DNA of 64,000 bases from Onchocerca volvulus (taxonomy: Eukaryota > Nematoda > Chromadorea > Rhabditida > Onchocercidae), in NCBI GenBank assembly GCA_000499405.2, contig HG738140.1, positions 1,941,024 to 2,005,023 of the forward strand. The letters run 5' to 3'. Below, piece by piece: positions 1 to 12,009 of this stretch. Made by a program: the position numbers and the translations under genes. The first letter of the stretch is position 1; every line of letters begins with the position of its first letter. The notes beneath the pieces are model-generated. The model had not been told where the DNA came from. It saw only the letters and a program-made list of their open reading frames with translations, and ran no database searches.

Positions 1-130
1 GTTAAACATGTAAAAAAAAAGAGAAAAAATTGCAGTAACTCTTGTACTATTTTGTATTTAAATATTGTCTACATCTTACAATATTTCCGAAATGTTTAAG
101 TAAAGAAGACAAATTGTGCAAAATTTTCAG

Positions 131-3100
131 GATATTTCTTTTGATAATGGGCAGGTGTCGGAGGTTCCAGTAGATGCACCTTTTAAACAATTATCAGTTA
201 CATCTGATGTTGTTGATGAACTAACGAACATTTTATTCGAAACTAATAATGGTATTATATTGTTTTAAAAAAAAAAAAAAAATATTTGAAAATGAAACTT
301 GCTTTTAAGATGAATTAAGTTCTGCAGAAATTGTATTCATATCATGTATGTTTATTATTTGATACAAATGCATATTTTTTATGTTAAATTATGATTCATA
401 GTTAACTATTGACGATTCAACAACGGATGAATTAATTAAACGATTTGAAATTATTAAAATAATAAGCTTTTTAAAGTTATCATGAATTGACTTGCTTCGA
501 GCTAGCTCATGATCCTCTTGCTTCAAAAAAGTTTAACTTTTAGTGAGGATTGAAATCTTTTTTTTAGCAGAAAAAAGAGCAGAAGAATTAGATTGCAAAG
601 AAAATTCAAAAAGCATCGTTATGGTTGATAACACTCAGATTTCAAGCAGTGTTCCTTCAAATATGGTATGTTTCTATTGATTTATAGAGGGATAATAATT
701 CATATGCTGTTTGGGAATTTTATGGTATCTGTCGTAAACAAAAACGGTTTAGGAATCAGTGGCTCCACAAGTCAATGGCTCTGCAAGTATTGTATGTGAT
801 CCATCAGTGAAATCTGTTAACAGTACTGATGAAGATGCAAATTTCGCCGATAATATTGCTCTTGAACTTTCTTCACAACTTAATCGTCAGCATATAGTTA
901 GTTCACAAAGACTTGTTATACCAGATAGGATGCTTGAGGAAAGATGTAGGAAATTAAAAATACAATAGACTTGAACTTGGTCTATTTTATATCATTTTGA
1001 TTACCACTGTCATATGAAATTCATACCGTCAGAATGTTTGGGATTGAAGAAATTTTTGCAACATGGAAATTTTACATATTTAAATATTAATACTGACTAT
1101 TTATATGAGTATTTTTTAGTCCAATGAGTTTCTTTCATCGGTTCGCAAAACAGCACTTGATTCACCTGCTGTTTTGCCAAAGAAGAAAATTCGTTTGTTT
1201 AGTCCAAAAGTCATCCTTCCACCGAAAACAAGAACGTTACTGTTTGGGTCACCAAAAGTTGGTGCTGCAAAGATTGCTTCTAGTCCCGCTGTTTGTTCTT
1301 CAGTAAGTTTCTTTTTCTTTTGATTAGCAAACAAATTGGAGGTTATGAGAAAACTAAAGAATTCCAAACTTTTAAAAAATATGAATTTTTTCAGGATAAA
1401 ACAGATTCGCTAAATATGTCTGAAACTACAGCGAGCACTGCTAAATCTACTGATAAGGTGCTCTTTTATTAAATTATAAATTCTTGAATCGAGCTTTGAA
1501 ACTATGTTCTTTTATTAACCAAAATAGAACTACATATAAATGTATAGGAAGTAATATGTGGTAGTATTGAATTACTTAAGCTTATCGTTTTTCATTTTAG
1601 TATTGGCTCATCATTTATTACATTTTCTTTAAGGTTTTGACTGAAATCAAGCATCGACTCCGTCGTAGCTTAAATAATTCTGGAATATTCACTTTGACAG
1701 AACTTTCTGCTGCTGATGATGATAATGTTGGTATGTTGTATGATATCCCCATGCCAGAACCAATATTTCATTCGAATGAACTCAACAATCAAGGTGAATC
1801 TTCGTGCAGAAAATTAGAGATAATATAAGAATTTTACTAATTAATAGAAACTGACATTTGACGTCAGAATTAACCCGAATTAAGAAACATTTCTCTCTGC
1901 TATGTAATCGTACATCCTGCAGCTTTATGTGATGAAGTAAATGGTAAATAGGCACTTAATCCAGTGTTTTATCCGTTTAATATGTATTGTTGAAATTTAG
2001 GTTTAACATCGGAATCTATCAATAACGAAATACAGACAGCTGTTGAGCAATCCTACGTTGAATCGTCATCTCTGTCTTCACGTCGCTCCGAAATTCTCAC
2101 AGCAGCTTTGGGGAATGATTCAAGTTTCCTAACAAATCGTGTTGATACTGTGGGATTTAATATCAATTTTCGGACAATACCATGTTTACGAATTAAGCGA
2201 AATGAGCAACCGCAAATTGTGGAACTTAAGCAATTGGCAACTACAAATTTGCAGAAACGTATTGCCGAAGTTGTTGATAGGTTTAAATTTTTTGCCATTT
2301 TTGATTTACATTTCTTTCAGTAATGATTTTTTTGTTAAATCTGTTCCAACATTATGGGGAAAATTTAGTTCCGGATAATGATTTCGATGAGTACAGATAA
2401 TTATTCTCTAATTTTTAAGACAGCAACGGGAAATGGATTCAAGTGATTAAAACATGAAATAAATAAGAAATAACTGAGAATCTGATTCCATTTTGAAAAC
2501 ATTTGAAATTTATCCGATTTTGAACAACAAAACTTTGTTTTAGATGTAAAGATCTGATTAGCACACAACTTCCAAATTGTGATAATCGTAAAATCGCCGA
2601 ATGTATAAGAACGTTAAATCCTAGAAAAGTTTGTCGTATTTTTCATCTTTATTTCCAAAATACATCACTATTTGAATGTAACTAATTCATTAATTGAACA
2701 TTTTATCAATTTGAAAACTAGGGGAAGGCAATCATCATTTTGGATAGAGAAGAGAAAATATGTCGATTCAATGCTTTTTAGTTTATGAAGTTTATATTCA
2801 GGTTTTTTCAGTTTATGAGAAGGTTGTCGAGGTACTGAAAATTTCTTGATAAAAAATCTTTTAAATTAATAGAATGAAATGAAATATTTTTATAATATAA
2901 ATATGTTAGAAATAATCAGAATAATTTGTATAGGAATATCTCGGTTTTTTGATATTTTAGATTATGTTCTTGACCGATCTCTTTTTTGAATTTCCTAACT
3001 TTACTTTGATTTACTTATCCATCTAATTATTATATCAGAAACTACCTTTAAATCTGATCAAATTCAGCTATCAAAAAAAGAAGCTATCTGGTTTGATGTA

Positions 3101-4645
3101 TGTTACTTGATGGCTCAACGTGAGTGGTTCGTATTAAGAGCTAAATTGGCCAAACTGACGAGTGAAAAGTTGGATGTAAGTCACTATTAATGATTAGCAT
3201 CATATTTTTTTTAAGTACATAAAGTGTATCAGTTATACTGTTATTAAACAAATGTTGAATGAACTTAAGAATCTATAGGGAAATAAACAACATTTTTCTT
3301 AGATTTTAATGAGATTTTTTTTTAAAGATTCTTAGATTTTTTAATTTTTTTTTTCTTTTTTTCTTTTTTTCTTTTTTCTTTTTTTTTTTTTTTTTGTAAA
3401 TTTCAATAAGCTTTCTTAAATTTTAATAAGTCTCTTTTGTCATGTGCTTCAAGTCGTATATCGTTACAAGTGTTTGTCTTGTTAACTTTCTTGAATATCA
3501 TGCTTTAAGGTTTTCTTTTGATTACTTCATAATGAATTAAGGAAAAAAAAATCCAGCATCAAAGGATGTGCAGAATGGCATATTTGATTGTTAGATTAAA
3601 TTTAATATTCCAATAACTATTGCTTTTATTAAGCGATAATCTACATTGGAAGTAATATGTATACTTAACTGTGAAATAGCGTCAGTGAAACATATTGATT
3701 TCTTTACAATAAACTATCTTAAATGAAGCTATTCAAATTGATAATTCAAAAGAATAAAATTATTAAAGTACTGGAAGGACAACCAAAATGAACTCCCAGT
3801 GCTTTTCTAATTTTTTTATTATTATTTGAAATGAATCACCCTGCGAATTACAGGAATTGCTATTTGAGACGAAAGCTGGATCAGATCAGAGGAAGCAGTT
3901 AGCACAATCCGTGAAGGATTATGAACAAAAGCGTGACGGTATGAATTATTCATCAACTAAGAGCTTTAGTTTGTGGTAGTAAATGCGCTATGTTTTTGCA
4001 AAATGTTTGTACTCTGTCACATTCAAAAAATGAGAAGTTTTATTCTGGAGCACATGTGAAGTTTTCTGCAGAAGTAATTCAGCATTATGCTGAATTGAAA
4101 TCGTTAGATGAAGCTGTGGATAGTGAGGTGCAAAATGAAATGAAACTTGACGAGTTAAAACATGCAAGACGGGCTGGGCGTCTAGAAATTATGCAGAAGA
4201 AATTGGAACTTAAGAAGAAACAAGGCGCGGTAAGTTTAAAATGCTATAAAAGTAAGATTAATTAAAATTTCTTTCCAAGAGATTATGATGAGAATAAATA
4301 TTTTCGCTGCATGTGTTATCTCTTATATTTTATTGATAGCTGACTTGTGCATTTTTTTTTCTTTTTTTAAGTTTTCTTTAGTTGTTAGAGCGATTTTTTG
4401 TTTTTCTATTTGAGTGATATTTTTTCCATGTGATTATATGATTCAATATTTTGCCGCGACTTAGAATATTTTCTTGTTTTTTGTTTCAGCTACTAGAAGC
4501 TTTGTTAAAAGAATATGAGACAACGAAGGCAATGCAAGCACAAATGGTAAAGAAAACTGCACAGCGAGCAGAATTTTTGCGAAAATATGACGAAGATATA
4601 ATTGCATATCGAGATTTATTAGCTGAAAAGGAACAAAAAGAATGA
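131..4645 (+). CDS. Coiled-coil protein, 3' part of gene (possible KNL-1/Spc7-like kinetochore protein)
   Basis: The gene enters from the left edge. Twelve exons join in one open frame of about 546 residues: 131-251, 568-665, 753-about 896, 1120-1302, 1395-1457, 1634-1793, 2001-2280, 2544-2628, 3068-3175, 3854-3938, 4072-4229 and 4490-4645 (TGA). The first half is low-complexity, Ser/Thr-rich and partly basic (KKKIRLFSPK). The second half is helical and charged: REWFVLRAKLAKL, then KLELKKKQGALLEALLKEY and a short tail ending LLAEKEQKE. The order (disordered Ser/Thr region, Trp-containing helix, long coiled coil) resembles the Spc7/KNL1 family, but I see no clear MELT repeats and no RWD domain, so the name is tentative. 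The donor of the third visible exon is the weakest join: GTTAGT at 897 was chosen because it keeps phase 0. That this is a real spliced gene is well supported; its identity is not. Confidence 0.6.
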
Positions 4646-5479
4646 ATTTTTTTTTTTCTTTTTGAGATTCATCATTCGTCTTTAGTTGTTTCATTATGAT
4701 CTCAATTTTTTTTTTTAAAATGTATTTATTACTAATCTTGATTTTTTTGTCATCGATTTACCCCCTATTATTACTCATATGTAGCATTCGTTTTATATCT
4801 TTCTCTATTGCAAGATGTCTGATAAGCTGGAGGAAATATATCACTTATTTTGTCTTCATATTCTAGGTACTTAATTATGTAGTATCAGCCGTGGCAGCAT
4901 TTGCAGTTGTATTTATATGTTTAGGAACAATCACATATTTAAGATTGTCGTAAATATAAAATGTGCAAAATCAATGTAAATGAAAAACAGTGGATGGAAA
5001 ATATAAAAAGTATTTATTAAAAAGTGCCATTTACAAGCCGATCAAAGAAGTGATACTCGGTTTGATTGAATTTATTTTATTTTCATCGATGAAGACATAA
5101 CGCTTAAATTTGTTGTGTGAATCAAAGTTACTTTCGAAAGATTAAATGCAAGGAACTAATTTAACTTAACACTGAATTTTACTTATTTGCCATGTGTTAA
5201 ATATTTCTTTATGAACCTTTTTTTTTTCTTTACCTGGTAAATTATTTTAAAAAAAATATACGATAATAGATAGTGAATTTAACATAGGTAGAGATTTGTC
5301 ATAATTAAGGTAATTTAGGGAAATTAAGATAATTTAAATGCATTTCACAATAGCAAATCAAGAATTGATTTGAAGCGGACATTTCGGTTTCGATGTGGAA
5401 ATAAAATAATTAAGAAGGAAGGAAAAAAATTATCACAGTTTGGGATATATTCAAATTACTGGTTTATGAGATACCGTCA
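4646..5479. other. Intergenic, convergent 3' flanks
   Basis: This AT-rich spacer lies between the stop of the coiled-coil gene on + and the stop of secreted gene A on -. I see no convincing ORF, RNA gene or ordered repeat here. It should hold the polyadenylation regions of both converging genes. Confidence 0.6.
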
Positions 5480-6911
5480 TCACGACACATTGATTAACTT
5501 TATTGTATGGTAACAAAGTTCATCGTGGCATGTATGATTTTCGGGGCACAAATTATTGATGCATGGGCCAATACTTTCGTCTAAAAAAAGTTGAATTGAA
5601 AATTACTATAATTATTGCTAATTGAGGAACAAAGAGGTATTTCATTAAATGAATCTTCTTCGGCTGCATTGATTTATTAGAATGGTATACTGTTCATGGA
5701 TTTCTCCGTGATTAATCCATATTTTCATTTTGGTTTTTTTTTTTTTTGACACCGCAATAATATTTCGATATGATAGTAAAATACTGGTGTCATCAAAAAA
5801 GTTATGGAAATTTTGTGTCACTATTGTATGTTGAACACCGAATGCTAAAATAATGGAGTTAGCTGAATTCGAAACGATTAAATTTTTTCTAATAATTATA
5901 AAAAAAAAGTTTAACCTGATGCAAGATTCTTTAAAACAATTTGATTTTTGATGCATTCGTTATCTTTGCATTCATAACCAAAAGGACAAAGACTGTTCAC
6001 GCATGGACCTACTGTCTTCAATTTTTTATCTGTAACAATAAAATAATTGATTTCTCGATGGACAATTATCGGAATTAAGTACCAATTCCTGAATAAATCA
6101 AGTCGTGTTTTATGCATTTTTAATATTAAAATAATTTAATCAGGATAAAATTTTCCGTAGAAATAGTAAAAGTGATTGAGAAAGCTAAAAAAATTAAAAC
6201 AAATAAAAGAGGGAAAATGATTTATTACTAAAAGCCAAATGTATTGTAAATAGATGTAAAGTTTCATTTTAATAATCCATATAAATGAAAATATAAGTGT
6301 TCGTTATAGCTTTTGACAGAACTTTGCAAGTTCTTCACCGATTGCTTTGAAATTTTGGCACAACATTGCATTCGAATAGGCGCGTGTTTATGCATATCTA
6401 ATTTTTTTTCTACCTGTCAATAAGGATAAACATGTTTCCCGCCAAAACGCTCCGCTTAACATAAACAAAATGAGATCAATCAATCATTGATTCACTGTTA
6501 GATAGTAGTAAACAAATTATTCATTTATATAAATAAAAGTGTAAATTTCGTTGTGGCTTTTTTATTGCTTAAACAGAAATATTTTAGGAATTTACAGTAT
6601 AATATTAATATCTCGCTAATAATAAACATCAAATATTCACTTTAATTGTTATTCTAAGGAATTTTTTTATATTTCAGACTATTTTATTGTTTGAAGAAAG
6701 TGATAATAAAATATTTTTTGAATGGATAAAATACTTCATTTATGAATAAAATAAGGAAACAGGTGAAGGATTAAAATTAAGTAAAAGATGAAAAAATATT
6801 CATATATTTTGTTTAATAATCATGAAAGCTGGAATAACCTGTCGGAAGTGCTGAAGCAATAAGAATCGTCGAAATTGTCACAAAAATCGTGAGATCTTTA
6901 CTGCTTGACAT
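5480..6911 (-). CDS. Secreted cysteine-rich protein A (two four-Cys modules)
   Basis: Three exons on the minus strand: 6839-6911, 5916-6029 and 5480-5580. They join to 95 aa with both introns in phase 1 and good acceptors (TTACAG, TTTTTAG). Exon 1 encodes a signal peptide, MSSSKDLTIFVTISTILIAS, followed by ALPT. Exon 2 encodes module 1, CVNSLCPFGYECKDNEC. Exon 3 encodes module 2, CINNLCPENHTCHDELC. Spacing is C-x4-C-x5-C-x4-C in both. The pattern C-x4-C-P-x-G-Y-x-C resembles nematode CC/Lustrin/EB-type cysteine modules, so an extracellular, disulfide-bonded product is expected. The role is unknown. Module 2 has lost the G-Y pair. A single-exon reading (stop at 5911-5913) is possible if the second intron is retained, because the exon 2 donor overlaps that stop. 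This is the diverged member of a three-gene cluster. Confidence 0.75.
6431..6460 (+). repeat. Copy of CCGCCAAAACGCTCC motif in intron 1 of gene A
   Basis: Contains TTTCCCGCCAAAACGCTCCG followed by CTTAAC. A diverged triple copy of the same motif occurs at 13411-13489, beyond the other end of the secreted-gene cluster. The core TTTCCCGCC matches the textbook E2F site, but function here is not shown. Confidence 0.55.
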
Positions 6912-8180
6912 TAGAATCGATTTTTAAATGATTTCTGTGAAACTGAATTGAATTGAATTTAGAAATAAAGTACAAGATAAAAAAAGAAGAAAAATGAGCT
7001 TTTGCTCGTTATTGATGATCTTTTTAAAATTTTCGAAGATGGTTGAGAAACCCGAGCAAACAGGACTACAAAGACAGGATTAGTTAAAATTTGCTTAATG
7101 AGAGAATGATTGAATGATGATAATGATGCAATTTATTTGATATAATGTCAGTGGATAGTTAGAACTAAAATAAACAAAAAATGTCTTTTCTTGTTTACTT
7201 TGGGAATTACGATGCCCACAGAATGGAAATGTAAATGAAAAGTAAAATAACTATTCCTATCAACTATCCTAATCTAATTTGTGACTAAAAAGCAAACATT
7301 AATTGCTAAATAATAAGAAATTTTCGTTTTCAAAGCATATACAAATTTAGCTGAGAAACTCGCATAATCATATAATGTTTATTTTAATTTCTAGTTTCAT
7401 TCAATTTCAATTTAAATTAAACTAAATTGATCTCCTTTTTTTTGAAATTTGAGATGTATAATGTTTTTTTTTCGTACAAATATATAGCAAACTTTTAGTA
7501 AATATTAGTTTAATTTTACAATAATTAACAAAACATGTTTTGGATTTAAGTTCATTATTATTACTTTTTTTTTTTTTTTGAAATATGTTTGACAGACAGT
7601 AATATATGCGACAATTTTTTTTGATTGATGATGGATGAATACAGGTAGATTGATCATATATAAATTGCAAAAAAGAAAAAAATTGATCATTTTTTCTATT
7701 AAATGCTTTAGATTTCAAAAAAAAAACAAAAACACTTTGCGGAAGGGAAAATGTAAACAATCAGTCAAAAATAAAGAATAGTCGATAAAACTGAGTTCTT
7801 GGACAATATCAAGTAGTTCAAAACAAATACTGGGCAATAATATGATAAGAGATGCAATAATTCATTATTGATTAATTTAAACAATTATTCGAATAAATAA
7901 ATAATTGAAAGTATGTCAGGAACACTACAAAATACTTCATTATGCTTTACTACAAATAAACAAAAATTGGAGGGAAAAACAGATAGTTTTAAAATTTATA
8001 ATTTTAATGAAACTAAGAAAATACGAAGAGATACGAAAGAAATGAGATTTTTTTGGAAAAAACGAAAAAGATATTACGAATTAAAAATTAAGGAATATGT
8101 TGACATTTTTTACTCAAAAATCACAAAATAATGATTTTATTCTATGATTTTTGGATCGAAAATGTTGCAAAATGATAAAA
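6912..8180. other. Spacer between secreted genes A and B
   Basis: Upstream (promoter side) of gene A and downstream of gene B. The part from about 7560 onward belongs to the left unit of the tandem duplication described at 7560-12145. Short ORFs here are AT-rich and lack protein-like composition. No AGGTCA repeat array is visible upstream of gene A. Confidence 0.55.
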
Positions 8181-9666
8181 TTAATGATTTTCATCCAAAT
8201 AACATTCATTATCCTCACGACATACGTAACCGTTGGGACATGTACCATTAATGCATGGTCCTTCACCTGAAAAAATATAATAAAAAAATTTTTGCAGAAT
8301 AATTACTGATTGAACTTCCATCATATAATACAACTCATATAAAATTATTCCAAGTCGTAAAATAATATATTTTGATTATGGTTATTTTAAATGATAGTAG
8401 AATAAATCAGTAGCACAATTTATTTTCAGTTTTCACAAATATATTATAACTAGAAAATGACAACAAAAATTTTGGTGACAAATCGAAAATCCACAAAATT
8501 CTGCGACAAAAATAAAATATATTAATGAATAAAATAAGCAAAAATCAAGAAGTAGGATATATTGTTTCCTGGAATATTTTCAGGATTTTTCACGGATATA
8601 AAACCCGATAATCTTATTTCATTTCAAAATTTTTGCACATATCATTACTGAATCTTCTCATACTGTTTTTAAATTACTGATATCAGGAAGATTATCAGTA
8701 TTATATCATTTTCCATATATTAAGGATGTGACTGCTCCAGAAATTCTGAATACCTGAATTTTTAAAAATGAAATAATCGATGTGTACAAATTGTTTTCCT
8801 TAATTTCAAAAAAAAAAAATCAATAATTTATTGAAATATTCAACCTGCAATATGTTGTTGAATATCTTTGACACATCTCATCATTACGCATTTATAACCT
8901 TTAGCACACAAATTAAAAGGAGCAAAACAAAATTCGGACAAAGACGGTTTACTAGTTCGTGCAGAATTCTTTGATCCTAAAATAATACTTTTTTTTATCT
9001 TTTTTATTTTCTATCTTTATCTTTATTTTTTATTCTATTTCGTACTTTCACAATATCTTTGAAATAATCAAAAAAAAAAAGAAAGAAAGAAATAATAATA
9101 ATAACTTGGTTTTGTTTAATTCAAATTACTCAAAAACAAAAATTATTATTAACATGAAAATATGGAATTTCTCGAATAATTACCAAAAATTATCAACATG
9201 GAATTTTTTTTAATCTGAAATTTTCTCTACGAAATTTTTCGCAAGAGAATGTTTGCAAAACAATGGCTTCGTTTTTATTCTCATAAATTTTCAAATAGTA
9301 ACGACTTAATGAAACATGTCGAGAAAAATTATCCGTTGCATTTCTGTTCTCGAAAAGTTTTTTTTTTTGCCAAACTTGTCATCTTTACAAATAGCATTAA
9401 AATGCTTTTTTTTTCTGTTTTTCGTAATGAAATATAAGTAAGTGCTATACGGTTACAAAAAAATTTGAACATATATAATTGTCTCCCTCATATGTTACAA
9501 TAAGATGATAATTTTAAAAGAGATTTGAAAACAATTAATATCGCTAATTAATTTTAATCTATTAATAATTTTAATTAATACCTCGACGATTTCCACCTTT
9601 AGAAATTGTTGAAATAGCTAAAATTACAATAAATGTGATCGTAATTTTCATGCCAATGTTCATCAT
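8181..9666 (-). CDS. Secreted cysteine-rich protein B (two four-Cys modules)
   Basis: Three exons: 9582-9666, 8845-8976 and 8181-8266 (TAA), joining exactly to 100 aa. Both introns are in phase 1. Exon 1 encodes the signal peptide MMNIGMKITITFIVILAIST. Exon 2 carries a variable linker and module 1, CFAPFNLCAKGYKCVMMRC (C-x6-C-x5-C-x4-C). Exon 3 encodes module 2, CINGTCPNGYVCREDNEC (C-x4-C-x5-C-x5-C). No transmembrane segment follows the signal peptide, so a small secreted protein with four likely disulfides is inferred. The family resembles nematode CC/Lustrin-type modules; I do not recognise a named ortholog. Its close tandem paralog is gene C. An array of 25-bp AGGTCA repeats begins about 70 bp upstream of the start codon. 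A second ATG, four codons in, could also serve as the start. Confidence 0.85.
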
Positions 9667-9734
9667 TGTTGAGCGAATTATCGAGTTATCAAGCAGAAGA
9701 TGAATATTTGTTGATGCAAATGAGGAGAGAAATA

Positions 9735-9880
9735 TTCAAAGAGGTCAAAGCGAGGGATATTGAAAGAGGTCAAAGGGAGGGATATCGACAGAGGTCAAAG
9801 GGAGGGATATCGATCGAGATCAAAGAGAAAGATATCGATGGCTGTTTAAGGGAGTGATATCGAAGGAGATCATTTGAATT
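9735..9880 (+). promoter_or_regulatory. 25-bp tandem repeat with AGGTCA half-sites upstream of gene B
   Basis: Unit aaAGAGGTCAAAGGGAGGGA followed by TATCG, period exactly 25 bp, about six copies. AGGTCA falls at 9742, 9767 and 9792; AGATCA at 9817 and 9867; the copy at about 9842 is degenerate. AGGTCA is the canonical nuclear hormone receptor half-site, and AGGTCA-A-AGGGAG looks like an imperfect DR1. Each unit also has a GATATCG palindrome-like end. The array sits about 70-210 bp upstream of the start codon of the minus-strand gene B. A regulatory role is inferred from position only. Confidence 0.7.
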
Positions 9881-10757
9881 CGAATTTTTTACTACTCCAT
9901 GTGGTTCAATTATGCGACAAAGTTATTTTTTTTTAATTTGTATGACAGACAGTTTTCTATGTAAAAAATTTTTTTATTGGTGATGGATGCATACAATCAG
10001 ATCGGTCATATATAAATTGCAAAAAAAAAAATTAATCATTTCTTTTTTTTTTTTTTCATTAAATGTTTTAGATTTCAAAAAAACAAGGAAAAAAAAAGAA
10101 GATATGACCTCTCGAATTAATCAATGTTTGTGAAAATAAAGAATTAGAAGAATTCAGCAAACTTCCGGATTAACTCGAAATCACGCTTTAAGAATAAGCG
10201 AATGTAAACAAACAGTCAAGAATAAGGAATAATTGATTTAAAAAAAAAGTGAATTCTTGGACAATATCCAAATAGTTTAAAATAAACATTGGATAAATTG
10301 GAACGATGAAGAGATGTAATAGTTTTTCAGTTACTAAAAAGTTGATCTTCACGATTGATTGATTGATTTAAACAATTATTCGATCGATTATTGCATGTTC
10401 GGCCATTTCTATTAATAATAGTTGCCATAAACAGAGAATTAAATTATTCGAATAAATAAATACATTAAAAACATGTCGAAAATACTACAAAATATTTCAC
10501 ATTATTTTGAAGCACGTAAACAAAGACAAAAAGGAAAAACAGGCATTTTAAAATTCATAATTTTGATGAAAACTAAGAAAGTACGACGAGATATGAAAGA
10601 AATGACTTTTTTTTTTTTTTTTTTTTTTGGAAAAAACGAAGGATATATTATGAATTAAAAATTAAGAAATATGTTGACATTTTTCACTCAAAAATCACAA
10701 AATGATGAATTTATTCTATGACCATTTTGGATCGAAAATTTTATCAAAATGATAAAA

Positions 10758-11729
10758 TCAATAAGTTTCACCCAAGTAACATCTATTATCCTCATGACAT
10801 ACGTAACCGTTGGGACATATGCCGTTAATGCATGGACTAATACCTTTGCCTGAAAAAATAAGAATAAAAAAATTTCCCAGAATAATTATTAATTGAATTC
10901 TCATCATACAATACAGGTCAAATAAAACCATTCCAGGTTTTAAAATATATTCCTATTATGGGTTATTTTAAATGAGAATAGAATAGATCAATAGGATAAT
11001 TCACTTTCATGAATATACCGCAATTAGAAAATGGTAGTAAAAATTTTGATGACAGATCAAAAATTCACAAGATTCTGCGACAATGTAAAATGTATTTATG
11101 AAACAAAATAGGTAAAATTCAAGAAATGAGATATATCGTTTCCTGGAATATTTTCAGGATTTTTCACGGATGTAAAATCCGATAATCTTATTTCATTTCA
11201 AAAACTTTTGCATATTAATTACTTAATCTTTTCATACTATTTTTAAATTACTGATATCAGGAAAATTATCAGTATTGTATTTTTTCCGCATATTAAAGGT
11301 AATGACTGTCGCAAGAAATCCGGAATACAGGATCTTGAACATGGAATAATCGGTTGTGTAACTGTTCCTAATTTCAAAAATAATAATTTGTTGAAAAATC
11401 AACCTGCAAGACGTAGTTGAATATCTTCTACACATCTCATTATTATGCATTTATAGCCTTTAGCGCATGAATTAAAAGGAGTAAAACAATATTGTGGTAC
11501 CGCCGGTTTTTTTAACGGTATAGCATTCTTTGATCCTGAAATAATAACTCTTTCTCAAGTTTTCAGCATATTCCATGCATTCACAATATTTTTGAAATAA
11601 TTTTAAAAAAAAAAGGAAAAATAATAACTTGAACTTTGCTTAATTCAAATTACTTAAAAATAAATGTTATCAATATAAAAATATGGAATTTTTAGAATAT
11701 TTAATTATATAGTTGCGAAAAAATTAGGC

Positions 11730-11763
<34 letters not shown>

Positions 11764-11938
11764 GTGTCGATTATATGATTACAATAAAATGATTTCGAAA
11801 TAAATTTGAAATATAACTAATTTTAATATATTAATAATTTCATTATTTCATACCTCGAGGAATTCCACTTTCAGAAATCGTTGAAATAGCTGAAATTATG
11901 ATAATTGTTATCGTGATTTTCGTGATAATGTTCAACAT
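10758..11938 (-). CDS. Secreted cysteine-rich protein C (tandem paralog of B)
   Basis: Three exons: 11854-11938, 11404-11535 and 10758-10849 (TGA), joining to 102 aa. Exons 1 and 2 have exactly the same lengths as in gene B (85 and 132 nt), and introns are again in phase 1. Signal peptide MLNIITKITITIIIISAIST. Module 1 is CFTPFNSCAKGYKCIIMRC; module 2 is CINGICPNGYVCHEDNRC. All eight cysteines are kept. The segment between signal peptide and module 1 differs strongly from B (IPLKKPAVPQY versus ARTSKPSLSEF), while module 1 and even the introns are much more alike. Intron 1 contains a TA dinucleotide run at about 11733-11761. A shorter array of the 25-bp AGGTCA repeat lies upstream of the start. 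The product is inferred to be a secreted disulfide-rich protein of unknown role. Confidence 0.85.
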
Positions 11939-12009
11939 TGTTGAGCGAATAATGAAGTCACCAAGTAGAAAAGAAATTTGTTGATGCAAATGAGGAAACC
12001 CTCTTTCCT

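Noticed and set aside
1116..1367. Minus-strand ORF across an exon of the first gene
   Set aside because: It is antisense to a well-spliced + strand exon (1120-1302) and has no protein-like features of its own.
7422..7760. Minus-strand ORF of 112 codons
   Set aside because: Lys/Phe/Ile-rich translation of AT-rich repeat sequence next to the duplication edge; no domain and no splice context.
9666..9857. Plus-strand ORF reading EGYRQRSKGGISIEIKEKDI
   Set aside because: It is the translation of the 25-bp AGGTCA repeat array and starts on the complement of the gene B start codon.
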